From Pohlia nutans (lineage: Eukaryota; Streptophyta; Bryopsida; Bryales; Mniaceae), in the NCBI GenBank assembly GCA_022496805.1, contig CM040101.1:1242501-1306500 (forward strand): a DNA stretch of 64,000 nucleotides, in the 5' to 3' direction. Below the pieces are notes generated by a model, which ran no database searches, had not been told where the DNA came from, and saw only the letters and a program-made list of their open reading frames with translations. The translations under genes were made by a program, and so were the position numbers. This document shows, one piece after another, positions 35,901-47,900 of this stretch (its first letter is position 1; every line of letters begins with the position of its first letter).

Positions 35901-37543
35901 ATGGACGATGGGGAGGTGGAGTTCACGGACCATGACGTGTTTGCGGGCTGCAGCCTGTGTGACTTGCCATCCACGCCCACGCTGACAGGATCCATGGAGA
36001 GCTTTCTGGACGAGATGCTGCGATCCACGCACGCGTGCACGCACACGCACACTTGCAACCCCCCCACCGGACCGGACGACACGCACACGCACACGTGCTA
36101 CCACACTCACACGCAGCTGTTCGCAGCCGGCGAGGAGGACTCATCTGCCGACAAGTCGGAGACGCCCACGAGCCACAATAGCAAGAAGCGCCCTCTGGGG
36201 AACCGCGAGGCTGTGCGCAAGTACCGCGAGAAGAAGAAGGCCCACACGGCATACCTGGAAGAGCAGGTGATCCACTCCTCCATGTATGATGGATTTGTGA
36301 CATTTTTTTTGAATGTCTTTCTCTTTGAACTCATTACTATCACACCCTCCATTATCACATTCCAAAATCTTTGTACTAGAGAACGGTCCGTCAGGAGCCG
36401 ATTTAGGCTCCTGGCAAGCCCTTGGGCGAGCCCCGGGGCGTGCCAGGTGCCGGAATCGGCTTCTGATGGACCGTTCTCTGGCGTTAAAGGCCAAGGGAAC
36501 GAAGATCTCAACGTGGGGAACGTGCATAATCTGCCTCTCCTGCCAATTGTGCATGCAAAATTGGCCTTGGCCTCATGGGACCGGGGCGGATTCAGCCAAA
36601 TAAATAAGTCTGTAAACTTGCAGAAACGGCCTCCGAGGCTTTTAACGCTCTTGTGTACACTTTTCACATGCCACGTTTTGAACTTACGGATGTTGGTTAC
36701 CAAAGTTGTGATATGAACTCGCTATTGCCACACTCTCCAATATCACATTCTAGTAGTATCTGTAGAGAATATTTGATTTGTTGTGTACATATGTGATTGG
36801 ACACTTTCCACATGCTAAGTTTTGATGTCATGTACATTGCTTACCGAAGGTGTGACATGAATTCGTTATTGTCATACTCTCCAGTATCACATTCTAATAT
36901 TTGTAGAGAATCTTTGTTGTTGTGTACGCGTGATTGGACATGCTAAGTTTTGAACTCATGTATGTTGGTTACCGAAGGTGTGACATGAACTTTTTATTAT
37001 TACACTCTCCAAAATCAAATTCTAGAATTTGTAGAGAATCTTTGTCACATGTGATTGGACACTTTCCACATGCAAAGTTTTGAACTTATGTATGTTGTGA
37101 CATAAAAGATATTGAGTGTATATGTCAACGTTTTGGTGACAATTTTGTAACAGGTAAACCACCTGCGGGCGCTCAACCAGCAGCTGGTGAAGCGGCTGCA
37201 AGGGCAGGCATCCCTGGAAACTGAGGTGGTGCGGCTGCGGTCGCTGCTGTCGGAGTTCCGAGGCCGAATTGACGCAGAGGTTGGCCAGGCCAAGTGTGCA
37301 ACTGGGAATGCACTCGCGGCAGCGCGAGCCAGTGCCCCGAATGGCGAGTGCGAGCCCGTGTCCTCCAGCGCCTTCTGCCTGAACACAGTGGCCGTGCCGT
37401 GCATCGTTGAGAATGTGCCATGCTTGCACTCCTCGGGAGCACGGGCTCCCATGACGCCAAGCTTGGAAGCTGGGAAGTGGAATGGGAGCAGCCACGGGTC
37501 TGACTGCGTGCTGTCGGATTCCACTGTCATGCACTTGAGCTAG
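35901..37543 (+). CDS. Group F bZIP transcription factor with zinc-sensor motif (bZIP19/bZIP23-like)
   Basis: Two exons, 35901-36266 and 37154-37543, join in phase 0 (GAGCAG|GTGATC, TAACAG|GTAAAC) to give 251 residues, close to the usual 250-260 of this family. Residues 44-71 hold the Cys/His-rich zinc-sensor motif (CTHTHTCNPPTGPDDTHTHT, then CYHTHT). The basic region at 95-113 (KKRPLGNREAVRKYREKKK) has the N101-x7-R109 spacing, and the zipper follows with leucines at 119, 126 and 133. The N-terminus MDDGEVEFTD and RLRSLLSEFRGRIDAEVG after the zipper are also family-like. In Arabidopsis such proteins bind RTGTCGACAY elements and switch on zinc uptake genes when zinc is low; the sensor motif binds zinc directly. 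The 887-base intron carries tandem repeats and a MITE. Open frames running from exon 1 into the intron are artefacts. Confidence 0.93.
36290..37100. repeat. Tandem repeat of about 130-140 bp in the bZIP intron
   Basis: Repeated phrases recur in order: TATCACATTC, TTTGTAGAGAATCTTTG, TGATTGGACACTTTCCACAT, AAGTTTTGAACT and GGTTACCGAAGGTGTGACAT. About four diverged units are visible, the first split by an insertion at about 36378-36650. Confidence 0.75.
36378..36479. mobile_element. Short hairpin element inside the bZIP intron repeat
   Basis: Ends AGAGAACGGTCCGTCAGGAG and TGATGGACCGTTCTCT pair, with inner arms GCCGATTTAGGC / GGAATCGGC. GC-rich, 102 bp. Foreign sequence continues to about 36650, so the full insertion may be larger. 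Confidence 0.6.
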
Positions 37544-39394
37544 AAAAAGAACCTTCTCTTGATCAATGCCGCAGTTCAGTTCTATCTATCTCTAGACTAC
37601 TTGTCTATTGCCGCTTGAGCCTTGACCATATATTTTCATTTAACAAGTACGCATTTTTGTTATGGTAGAGCCCTCCAGCCGGACTTTGGCATCTTTTCAC
37701 TGCTGGTGAAGGATGGCAGCGGCGCTTTCAGAGTAGAGCAATGTAGTGAGCTGGAGGTTACTTTGAAGGATCTCATTCATTATGGGACCGTAATATTAGT
37801 GTCGGGAACGTTTTATTGAAGTTTTTCAAGGTAGGTTGCCCAGAGTGTGTACATAACTGGTGCTAACAAGCTATGCTAGCGATTCCATATTATGACTTTC
37901 AGTTCAGGTGCCTCTTCTTTTGGGGTTCATCTTTGAAAGTGATTTGGGTTGGAATTACTGCAAAATCATTAGTGTTATTATTATTGCAGCGACTACTAAC
38001 ACAGAAGAGTCAAGCTGGTTGGGAAGTTCATGAAGAATCTGGTGAATCCTGGTCGAAGTAATGTATTTTGAACGTGTGGGTGCTGGATTAGACGCCTATT
38101 CCGGTCATAAAGTGCACACTGTATCCATACGACAATGCCAAGTCAAGGGAGCTTCAAAGAATGCCAAGTCAAGGCAGCTTGAGAATGTGTATGTTATTGA
38201 GAGAGTGTGTATTTGATGGTGGTTTATAGTACTCGATCTGTTGTGTATGGCGATCTTTACTTACACAACAAAATGTTACTCTGTTTTTGGTGGCGAAGTG
38301 ACTTCATGGTTGTGAACTTGTGGTTGAATTTCTTGCTCCAGCTGCTTGCTAGAGCTATATTTTGCACCGTTTCATTTTTGGACAGAACAGGCACTGTTCT
38401 CGTGTCCAAGTTGGCGAGAGTTCTCTGCACAGGTTAGAAATCCTGACATGTGAGTTTAGCATTCTGTTTTGTTTCGTCGTGTGGTTTGCTCCAGCTGTGT
38501 GTGCAGATGGCTGCTTCTGAAGCTAGTTTGTTTTCTTGCTTTTCTTTTCATTTAGGTTTAATTAACACAGGGAGAGATTAAGACATTCCCACATGGGATT
38601 TCATATGGGAATTGGGACAAAATTCCCACAATTGTAACTTTCTTGGGATGATTGTAGTGTAATTTTTATCTGGGAAAGTTACAATTGTCCGCGTTTCCTA
38701 TATGGGAATCTTGTATTTATCTCCCTGTGATATATTTACTACTATAAAATGCGTCCACTGTGCAGATGGGATCCCGGATTGGGGTCTTACTGCTGCTTAC
38801 GCTTTCTGGCAAATTGTTCAGGGTGCCAAAAAAAATTGCGTGTCTGATGTCCTTATACTTCTACAGTCTGGCATGGAGAACTGGTCTTTTACATGCCCGA
38901 AAAGGGAATGATGCTCAGATTCAAGCAATTTGTTGATCAAAATGCCAACTTTGGTGCAGGAGATGGAGATGAAGTAGAGCGTAGTTCCCATGGCGGAGGT
39001 TGTTTGTACAAATCAAATTGAATAAGATTGCCTGTTGTAGCCACCAAGTCAGACCTGTTTGATGTGAGTGCTGTGACATTTACTGAATGATGGCTGTGAC
39101 CTATTTGATGAAGAGTTGTTCTGTGTCGTGGATGTTAGCACGAAAGTGGATCTGAAATAGAATTTTGTGACGCTGATGTTGATGGGGCCTTTATCGTTAG
39201 AAGCTAAGGATTTGAGCATACTGTCCCTTGGCTTTACTTAGTTCTCACATTGGTATAACATCCTGTGGAGTTTTTTTGAGGGTTGGCTCTTTGAAATTAC
39301 TAAGCTTTTGACTTTTCCTGTTGAATGATACTGCTGCTTATGATTTTGTCAACCTTTCAGTAGCGGGTTCATCTATTCTGATGTCCTCAACCCT
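37544..39394. other. Region downstream of the bZIP gene
   Basis: Presumably includes its 3' untranslated region, but I cannot place the end. A weak foldback lies at about 38586-38705 (TTCCCACATGGGA / TATGGGAATC and GTAACTTTC / GAAAGTTAC). Open frames at 37622-38911 show no motif. Confidence 0.4.
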
Positions 39395-39399
39395 TTATT

Positions 39400-39931
39400 C
39401 CCTAAACGCTCAAACGACCATTTTCTTGTCGCTGCCCGAATCTAACGAGCTGCTTGGAAAAAAAATTTAAAAATTTAAAAAATTTAAAAATACTACATCA
39501 AGTCTATTTTCCAACGTGATTTGAATTATGTCAATCCGAGTTGAACACCACCCGGGAGAATTTTCCAAAGTGGATCGCCTCAACATTGTCTTAGTGTTAT
39601 GAAGTTTGTTATTTGGGGAAAGTAATGATGTTCCCTCCATCATTTCTTTTGCTTTTTTGAAGTTTACAATAGATAAACCAACTTTAACCAATGATGCTAA
39701 ATTTTATACTCTTAAAGTGAAAATTATAATTTATACAAAATTTCAAATGTTTACTGCTTTTAAATTCATTAAAAATTTATCTAAAGTTATTTTTGAGAGT
39801 TTGACCGTACAAATAAATTGTAGAGATGATGTCCTACATTTTGTTTATTGAACCAAACTTCATTTAACATATGGAAGGCACATATAATAACACATCTATG
39901 TTTTGTCCAATACCCCTTGTGCTTTTAGGGG
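39400..39931. mobile_element. Degraded family C TTAA element
   Basis: Left end CCCTAAACGCTCAAACGACC resembles the complement of the family C right end, followed by matching phrases (CTTGTCGCTGCCC, GATTTGAATTATGTC, GAGAATTTTCCAAAGTGGAT). The right end CTTTTAGGGG is followed by TAAA. Both flanking TTAA copies have mutated. Confidence 0.6.
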
Positions 39932-40950
39932 TAAAGAGCCCAGGTGACTACATTCTGGTCACTGATGTGTAAAAAATACAAATAACAAGAAACCTGTAAA
40001 GAATCAGATGTTGAATTGTGACGTTCAAAGTTGGAGATTTATAATACACATCATCTAGAAAAGGAAAATTTTAATTTTTAGTTCTGCAACTATTAGAATA
40101 CCTATGAATTAAACGTGAATATACTGCAATGACTTGATAAAACAACATATGGACTATGTGGTATTTTTTGTGTTTGGAAGTTTGTTGTCTTGTTTATTCT
40201 TTTGGATTGTGTTCTCTTGTTCATGTTCCATTAGTGTATGTATTCCGATCTTGATCAATGTACCAACTCCTTTCATATTTAACGTATAAATTTTGTCCTA
40301 AACTATATATAGATAAATCACTCTTACTTATAATATTCACAATAATTATGTGTGAGTTCGTTCTTGATATAAAAGATTGCAATGGAGAGATGCTGACATA
40401 GGTCAGTGTTGAACTCCTTTACTTTCATTTTTGAAAATTTAACCGAAATTGTATTTAACTTTGAAGTCATACACCTTCTAAAGTGAGCATTATACAGTTC
40501 AAAGACATACTTTAATCTTGGAACTCCACCATTAAATGATTTTTTGATTTTGACAAAATGTCTCCACTCTAGTTGAAAATACAATTGTATAGTTCTTTTC
40601 TTATTTAATCCATTATATTTCTGATAGAATCAATCATGATAGAAAAATCCATTGAAATCTAGTGCACCTAGCTACAGTACCCTATGCACTAAAGGATTAA
40701 CTTCTAAGTGTCCACAACCCTCTCCAGATTTGGAGAATTGCAAAGATGCATTATAAAATGCAACTAGGAGGAATAGTTTGAATTTGAATTTGAATAGTTT
40801 GAATCTTGTATGAATAAAAGATGTAAATTAAGAATTTTAGATTCTATTCATACAGTTAGATCTATGATTGCAGTCACCAATATTTTTGTATAAAATTTGA
40901 AACTTAAAATTAAAATTTCTTTTGTAATTCAATTATGAATAAGTTATTAA

Positions 40951-41542
40951 CCCCTAAAGGACCGGGGGGGGGGGGGGGGGGGGGGGTTGTTGAACTTAGC
41001 TCTTGTTTTCTTGACTAGCTCTTGTAGCAAGCTCAATTCCTCATTGGTGTGGGGTAAATTTGACGATCGGCACCGTTGAAACCAAAGAAGACTTAAGTAG
41101 TTTTTTTATGAAATAAAGATCGACAAAATCGCATAATTTTTGAGAAAATGCCACCGTTGAGAAGATTGATGGAACTTGTGTGGGGTGTTTTGTACCCATG
41201 TTGAAATCGGATTGTTCAAAAGTGCTCCAAAAATTCTGAAATTTTTACTATAAGTAGAAATCATCATTTTAAACATGTGGGAAAAATTTCAAGTAATTTG
41301 GAGGTGTAAGGAGGAAGATGTGAGGGTCTGAAATGACGCCTAAATACCCACCGTGCAACTCAAAAAAATCACCAAAAATTGCTTACTTGATGAATTTTTG
41401 ATCAAGAAGTACCTACAGATTCAGCTCTCAAAAAGAGCTAGGGTCTTTTTGTTGCTCATCCTACAATTCAAAGCCCAAGAACACAAATTTCTCAACTTTC
41501 TAGTTCCAAAAGTCCCCTGGGGGCCTTACGGTCCTTTAGGGG
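40951..41542. mobile_element. TTAA-flanked element, family H, 592 bp, nested
   Basis: TTAA at 40947-40950 and 41543-41546. Left end CCCCTAAAGGACC runs into a poly-G tract; right end CGGTCCTTTAGGGG. The host family B sequence has TTGACAAT or close variants in uninterrupted copies, so the TTAA here is the target. Confidence 0.75.
40964..40986 (+). repeat. Poly-G tract of 23 bases
   Basis: Uninterrupted G run just inside the left end of the 40951 element. Prone to polymerase slippage and to G-quadruplex formation. Confidence 0.95.
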
Positions 41543-41600
41543 TTAACAATCTGTGGATGAAAATAATTCTAGTGAGGACCGTAAGTTAGAGTTGGTTTAG

Positions 41601-43130
41601 AAAAATGGTATTGACGACTATAGCTTCCACTTGTGGCTTTCCAATGATTGTAGGGTCTCGGGGATGGCACTCAATGTAGTCAATGTAAACCACCTATTTA
41701 GTGATTTTTCAACCCCCTATTTATATATTTAATAAAGTTTGATTTAGGTCCAAATTTTGAGTGTTATCACATAATCATTATATCTCTAATTTGAAAAAAA
41801 ACTCTTGATTCAATTAAAATCAACATCACCTTTAAAAACACAATTGAAGATTGAACTAAAATGGTTGTTTTTTCACTTCAATCGTTTATCAAGAATGCAT
41901 TTGAATGATTATAGCATTCAACTTTAGTATACATAAACTACATATGAGCCTTCATTTATTGGCAATTTAGAAATATTTATAAAAATATGTCTTTTATAAT
42001 ATAATATAGGGGTCCAATTTATTTATTTTAGCTATACAGTGTATTTATTTTCTTCAAAATTTGTAAGTAATTATATATGATTATAAAGAATATTCACAAA
42101 AATTTACAATATACACTATCAACATTAAAGACATCCTATAATTTTTTCAAGTTGTTTGATTGATTTTTACAATGTAATATAGGGGGTCGAAGATCTTAAT
42201 GCATGTGATATACATTGAACACATTGAGTGCCTTCCTTGAGTGTAGGGTTTGTAAATGAGCCGGCAAGCCTCGAGCCGGGAGTCGACAATTCTAGGGTAG
42301 GGTTTTCTATGATGTAACTTTTCTATGATGAAATCTTGCCTTTCACATCCTTAGATGGTCTTCCCATAGTTGTTTCATTCTGCCCTCGAAGACCATTATT
42401 TGAAGTAATTTGGCCTTTCACATCTTATTCAATTTTATGACTTTTCACTTGTCACTGGTAGTGTGGAGAGAAGTGGAGCCCTAGTTCAATTATGAATAAA
42501 TATCAACAATGTGTGAATGAAAATTGTTGTGATGGGTCGAAATGTAATACTCTAAGTGTAGTGATTTTGGAGATTTTTTGGTTGCTTAATTTTATGAGTT
42601 GATTTATTCAAGAGCATTTTTTAGCTGATATCTTAGAATTTGTTGATGAATTATTGCAACATGAAATGAGGCGTAAAGATGTCACAAATTATCCCCTTTC
42701 TAATTTGTTTACATATGCATGAAGCTAACTTCCTATTTCAGTTAAGGGTTGACACATACATATGGATCCATTTTGATATTTTAAATATTTTATACCATAG
42801 TTTACTAGTAGGTTTGGCAGAAAATAATTTTAGAAATAAATGCCTAAAATTTCGGGAAATCATTTTTTTTTTAAAATTTGTCTTTTTTTGTATGGGGAAA
42901 AACGGATTTCGAAGAATATTTGTTTTGCCTAAATCTATTTAAATAAATAATTAAATATTAGGCAGAAAGGTGCCTAACCTGCTAGTAAACTACGGTATTA
43001 ATACTGATTTTGATGTTTTATTTTGATTTTTGTGCAATTCCAATGATGAATCATCGTCTATGCATAAGAAAATAAGAATTAGCTTTATGTTTGGTTGGAA
43101 ACTTTAATTTTATAACAATTTTTTTTCAGA
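41601..43130. other. AT-rich sequence with a family B fragment
   Basis: About 42487-42740 matches the second half of family B (GTAATACTCTAAGTGTAGTG, GATTTTTTGGTTGCTTAATT). Otherwise no gene or structured repeat is seen; the frame at 42679-42942 lies over the repeat. Confidence 0.5.
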
Positions 43131-44035
43131 GTATGGTATTAGAGAGGATTGAAGAATGATATAGACGTAATACCACACTTTGCAATTACAAAGTGTGGTA
43201 TTAGAGAGGTACCATTTGAACATTGTTCGGTAGACATTGTATCATGGGTGAGTCAAACAAACACTTTATTTAGGTCAGCTTTAAAAGAGGACCGGAGCTC
43301 TTACTATTAGGGTCAAGTTCCATGGTGAAGTATCTCAGTAAAAAGACAAATTTTTAAGGACTTTGGGGGATGAAGTTCTAAATTTCAAGTGGGCTTTTGA
43401 GAAAAATGTGGTGGAGAAGTTGTCATGAAATATGGTATGCAAAGATTTTAAGCCCAAGACTTCATGACAACTTCTCCCTAACCAATCAAATTTGTTCGTG
43501 TTTCACCTCAAGCAAGTTCATGAAACGTGCACAACTTCATCATTGGGTATGAGAGAAATCCAAGTTTCCCCTCCTCTTACCTACTTCCATGGGCAACTTC
43601 TCAAACCCATGAAACTTAGCTTTGACTGGTATTAGAGAGGACTCATATACAGGTAATGTGTGATTACCAAAGATTGATATACAGATAATGTGCGATTACT
43701 AAGTGTGCTATTAGAGAGGGTTGAAAATGATATACAAGGAATGTGCAATTACAAAATGTGTCATTAGAGAGGGTATGATATGTCATCAGAATGATATTCT
43801 CCGTATACAGGAGATGTGCAATCACAGAGTACCGTAAAAGGATTGAGAATATTGTATGTACAGTGCAAGAAATGTGCAATTACAGAGTAAGAGGATTGGG
43901 AATAATGTATGTACAGTGTAATAAATGTGCAATTACAGAGTAAGAGGATTGGGAACAATGTATGTACAGTGTAATAAATGTGCAATTACAGAGTAAGCTG
44001 AGAATGATGTACAGGAAATGTGCAATTACAGAGGA
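43130..44035. repeat. Minisatellite upstream of the lipase gene, unit about 53 bp
   Basis: The phrases GTGCAATTACAGAGT, AAGAGGATTGGGAA and TATGTACAGTGTAATAAA recur. Two to three units near 43830-44000 are almost identical, and older diverged units (GGTATTAGAGAGG) extend back to 43130, interrupted by the foldback at 43310-43623. Confidence 0.82.
43310..43623. mobile_element. Foldback element, copy 2 (uninterrupted)
   Basis: Same family as 33023-34269: GGGTCAAGTTCCATGGTGAA at the left, CCCATGAAACTTAGC at the right, and inner arms GAAGTTGTCATGAA / TTCATGACAACTTCTCC. Contains the empty CTTCCATG site at 43584-43591. Confidence 0.75.
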
Positions 44036-44582
44036 TTCTCATTCTGCGTTTTAGATGAGGCTCTAGAATCCAAGCACCTCGATCGAGACAATGTGGCCAT
44101 CGTGACGACCCTGTCGCACCTCATTGATTGATTTCTCGTGACGCGCGCGCCATGCCAACTCCGATCGATCGGATTGGCGTTTGCCCTGCACCCACAATCG
44201 AATCAGTCGATGTCACATTCTGGGTTCGCTTCGCAGAGATCATTTGGAGCTTCGACCGATCGGGCTGAACCATCGCACCACAAACTAGTGAACCATGACA
44301 GGAATTGATCACTCACTTGTGGAGTTTCTCAATTCAAACTTATCAATCGGAAAGAATCAAAAACTGGGTCGAGCATTGTTGTAGCTCAGCTGAACAGCAC
44401 GATTTCTAGGGTTGATCGATTCCTCTCTGCCATAGCCGGACTATGCTTCACATTTGAGGTATATACACACATTTATATTGTATCTTCGAGCTTGCATTTG
44501 AGAGGTACGTCCTCTGAAGTTGTACCCTGGATCATCTTTTGATGATTCATTTCTCTTGCCATATCGCACTCATGTTTTGTGG

Positions 44583-44685
44583 AGTAGGTCATACGGGGAC
44601 TTTCTTTTGTCCGATTCTATTGCAATGTTCTTCACTGATCAATAATACTATTATTTTCACAATTGAATTGATCATGAATCCTTGG
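44583..44685 (-). mobile_element. Decayed family A fragment
   Basis: GTAGGTCATACGGGGACTTT, GCAATGTTCTTCACTGAT and CATGAATCCTTGGTC are recognisable pieces of family A in reverse orientation; ends lost. Confidence 0.55.
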
Positions 44686-44942
44686 TCTAATTCCAATAAT
44701 CTTTGCGCGTGGTAGTTTCTCATTTCCCATTGTTACATTTGCATTAACAACTGTTGCGTTACGTTTGAGAGGATTCCAGTAGAGAGGAAGGAGAGATTGT
44801 CTTTCTCGGTGATTTTGAGTCACTAAAGACAAGTCACAACAGACATTTAAGACAAGTCTCATTTGACAAGATTTCTACAAGTGGAAAGAGAAATGTGGGC
44901 AAGTGTGTGAGTGTTTTGCTGTTGGATGGTGTGCAGAGCCAA

Positions 44943-47900
44943 ATGCTGGAGAAAGTGAGCATTTCGTGGCTCGAGCTGCTTCGAGTGTTTGTTCGGTTGC
45001 GCCGGAAGCGAATTCGCAGCTTCAGTTTTACAAAGAAGGTGTTTGGTGTGCATTCTCTGAGCAGGGAAGATGGATTTCTCCCAAGCCCTAACAACCGCAT
45101 GGAGGTTTGCCATTGCGTCCGGGAGGTCCGGAAATCGATTCTCCTGCTGGGCATCCTCAACTGCACTTTGGCTCTCATTTCGACGTGCGTGGCGGTGGTG
45201 GCTGCTCAGGAAGATTGCCCCAGGAATGTGGTTGTGGCTGCAAACATGATCACTGGCGCAGCGTTCTTGCGTTTGCTGTGGATGCTAAGTATGGGATTCA
45301 CTCAAGCTGTCACTGCATCTGCCATGCATGGCAACCCCTCTCACCGCTCCGAAAGACGGGTAAGGTAGAGAATGCATTTTAATCAATATGTAGGAGTGTG
45401 CAAGATTTCAGTAGAGCCAAACTATGTTGAGACCAAATTTTTTATGCAATCATTCGGAGTGGGAGGTGTAGATCACGACTGTACACAACCTCATATTTTT
45501 TCATTCAAAGTCATCCTTACACCACTTGCTCATTGAAGGCCAACCAATCTTATGAATAGATGAGTTGCTGTCGGTAACAATGGTCAGTTTTGGAGATGAG
45601 ATTTAGTATTTGTAGGAGTGTGCTTTCAGTGGATGAAAGATTACTATGAGTATTACAAGAGGCAAACTATGTTGAAATCAATTTTTTTATGTAATCATTC
45701 AATTGTAGATCATTATTGAAGGAACTGTAGACAACCTCGTATTTCCATTCAAAGTCATGCTTACACCACTTGCTCAGTGAAGGCCAGCCGATCTTATGAA
45801 TAGACGAGTTGCTGTTGGTAATAGATTAGTTGCTGTGGCTCCGTTGTTATTATTATTGGCACTCATGTGTGGCTTGAATGTTTGAACATTGCATTCAGAA
45901 ATGGTATAAGCTGTGGCTTTGGTGGAGCCGAATTGGATATTTGGTCACTGCGGTGCAAGGCGTGGGTGCTCTCTACTTTGCCTTTCTGATTGCAACAATA
46001 TCTGCACAAGGTTTTGCCTACCGTTTCTCGTGTGGCGGGGGTAAGCATCGTGCTCTGTAGCTCATTTTGTTTGATTGTCATAGCTCATGATCACATTTAT
46101 CGTGAAAAGTACATGGAACTACATGGGCCCCTGTTTTATTGGCAGGATGCACCTAGATGTGGTCTTTTCCTTCAATGCTAAAGGAGGGTTTTCAGCAATA
46201 TTAAACTGTTTCAGAAACTTTTGGACAACATTGTAAACTGAATCTTTCCTATAATTCATGGGGAGACCTCTTTCATGAGGAATTTAGGACCCAACGGATT
46301 TTAAACGATTTCCATGCGACATCCGATATTTCATGGGTTCGTACATTTTTCGCACGCATTCTGCACGGATTTTGCACTTTGTTAGATAACAAAAAGAATG
46401 AATGTAAAATCCGTGCAAATATAGTGCTGAATTAATGCAAAATCGGTGCAAAAAAAATCCTTGCACCCATGAAATATCGGATATCGCACGGAAATTGTTA
46501 AAAATCAATGAGGTCCTAAATTCTTGATGTTATGATCACAGAGAGACCTTATGAGGAAGATTCATTTTATGATGCTGACTGAGAGTTCATGAAATAGACT
46601 AATTTTACTACTGAAAACACTCTTGTATGTTCAAGTGCAAAGAGCTCTTGAGTGAGTAGGTGACCTTTTGTTCTGTGTTTACAGTGGGGGTGGGTTGTTG
46701 TAATTGGCAGTGGCTGACCCTGGTTTCAAGTTATGGCTGGTGATGACACCTGTATTAGCGTGGGCAATTGCGGTGGCACAATGCTGTTGTGTGGGATCGG
46801 ATGTGATAGCATGGAGGTCACTGTATCACAACCATGGTGACGCTTGGAGAGCGCATTATCGTGAGATGTTTGACTATGGAATTCGAGAGTTTCTGTGTTG
46901 CCTTGGCAGGCGTCAGTACTTGTAAGCAGAGAGTACTTTGCAGATATGCAAATATCGACTCCTTAATATGCAAGCCGTTAGTGATGATTGAAAGGTCATC
47001 AGTAAACACTCATGGTACATTTAGTCACAATCAAGCGATGTCCAGCGTCCTCACTAAATTATAACTCCTGCTTAAGATCTGGTTTTCTAGAAATAACCCC
47101 TAAAGGACCAAGAAGCCCAAATTGGACCTATGTTTTTTCTTAGCATTTTTTAGTAGATTCTAAATGGACTTAATATTTTTTAAATGGACTTCGTGTTGAT
47201 TCAGTTTATTTAGACACATGCAACGTTCTTCACCGATTCCGGTGATATAAAATATGGTCCCATCTGAATTATATATTTCACAATATGATTGATTGAATTT
47301 GGCAATTAAAAACCATGGTCCTTGGTCTTTAGGGGTTGAACTTCTAGTGCAACGTCATTCTATGCTGTCCTCACTGCCAATAGTATTTTGTTTCTAAGAC
47401 GTATCAGATAGACATAGTTGTAATGGGACATCAAATGAAATTCTTTACATTCTGACATTCACTAGTAGAAAACCCACCCCCCAGAGTTGTTCTAGAAAAC
47501 TTTGCTGCGTTACAATTGGCCAGGTTTATGTTAGAAACCGCCTGAATCGGGCACTGTATATTTTTAGCATTTTGGGTGGTCTTATGTGGACTTTCTCTTG
47601 TTCAAATTTATTTACTTTTTGACTAATAATACAATACACTTCACCGATTCCGGTGATATAAAATTTGGTCCCATCTGAATTTTATTTTCTCAATATGATC
47701 AATTGAATCCGTCATTTTAAAACCATGAATCCTTGGTCCTTTAACCCCTAAACGTCCTCACCTATGTCCAGTTTAGGCAGTTTTGCAAAGATGCATTATA
47801 AAATGCAATTAATATGAATATTTAGAACTTGATGTATGAATAAAAGTTATACATTTTTAATTTTAGATTCTATCTATACAGTTAGATCTATGACTACTAT

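Larger units (their letters stand above)
40701..41600. mobile_element. Family B TTAA element, split by another TTAA element
   Basis: Follows TTAA at 40697-40700. CTTCTAAGTGTCC then CCCTCTCCAGATTTGGAG matches the start of 1484-2065. The match is interrupted after AATAAGTTA at 40946 and resumes after the insertion with CAATCTGTGGATGAAAAT. The remainder is lost; a separate fragment of the family lies at 42487-42740. Confidence 0.7.

Noticed and set aside
36107..36703. Long minus-strand open frame across the bZIP exon 1 and intron
   Set aside because: Shadow of the plus-strand coding sequence and of the GC-rich intron insertion.
43664..43985. Minus-strand frames with repeated IAHLLYT-like peptides
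   Set aside because: Translation of the minisatellite.
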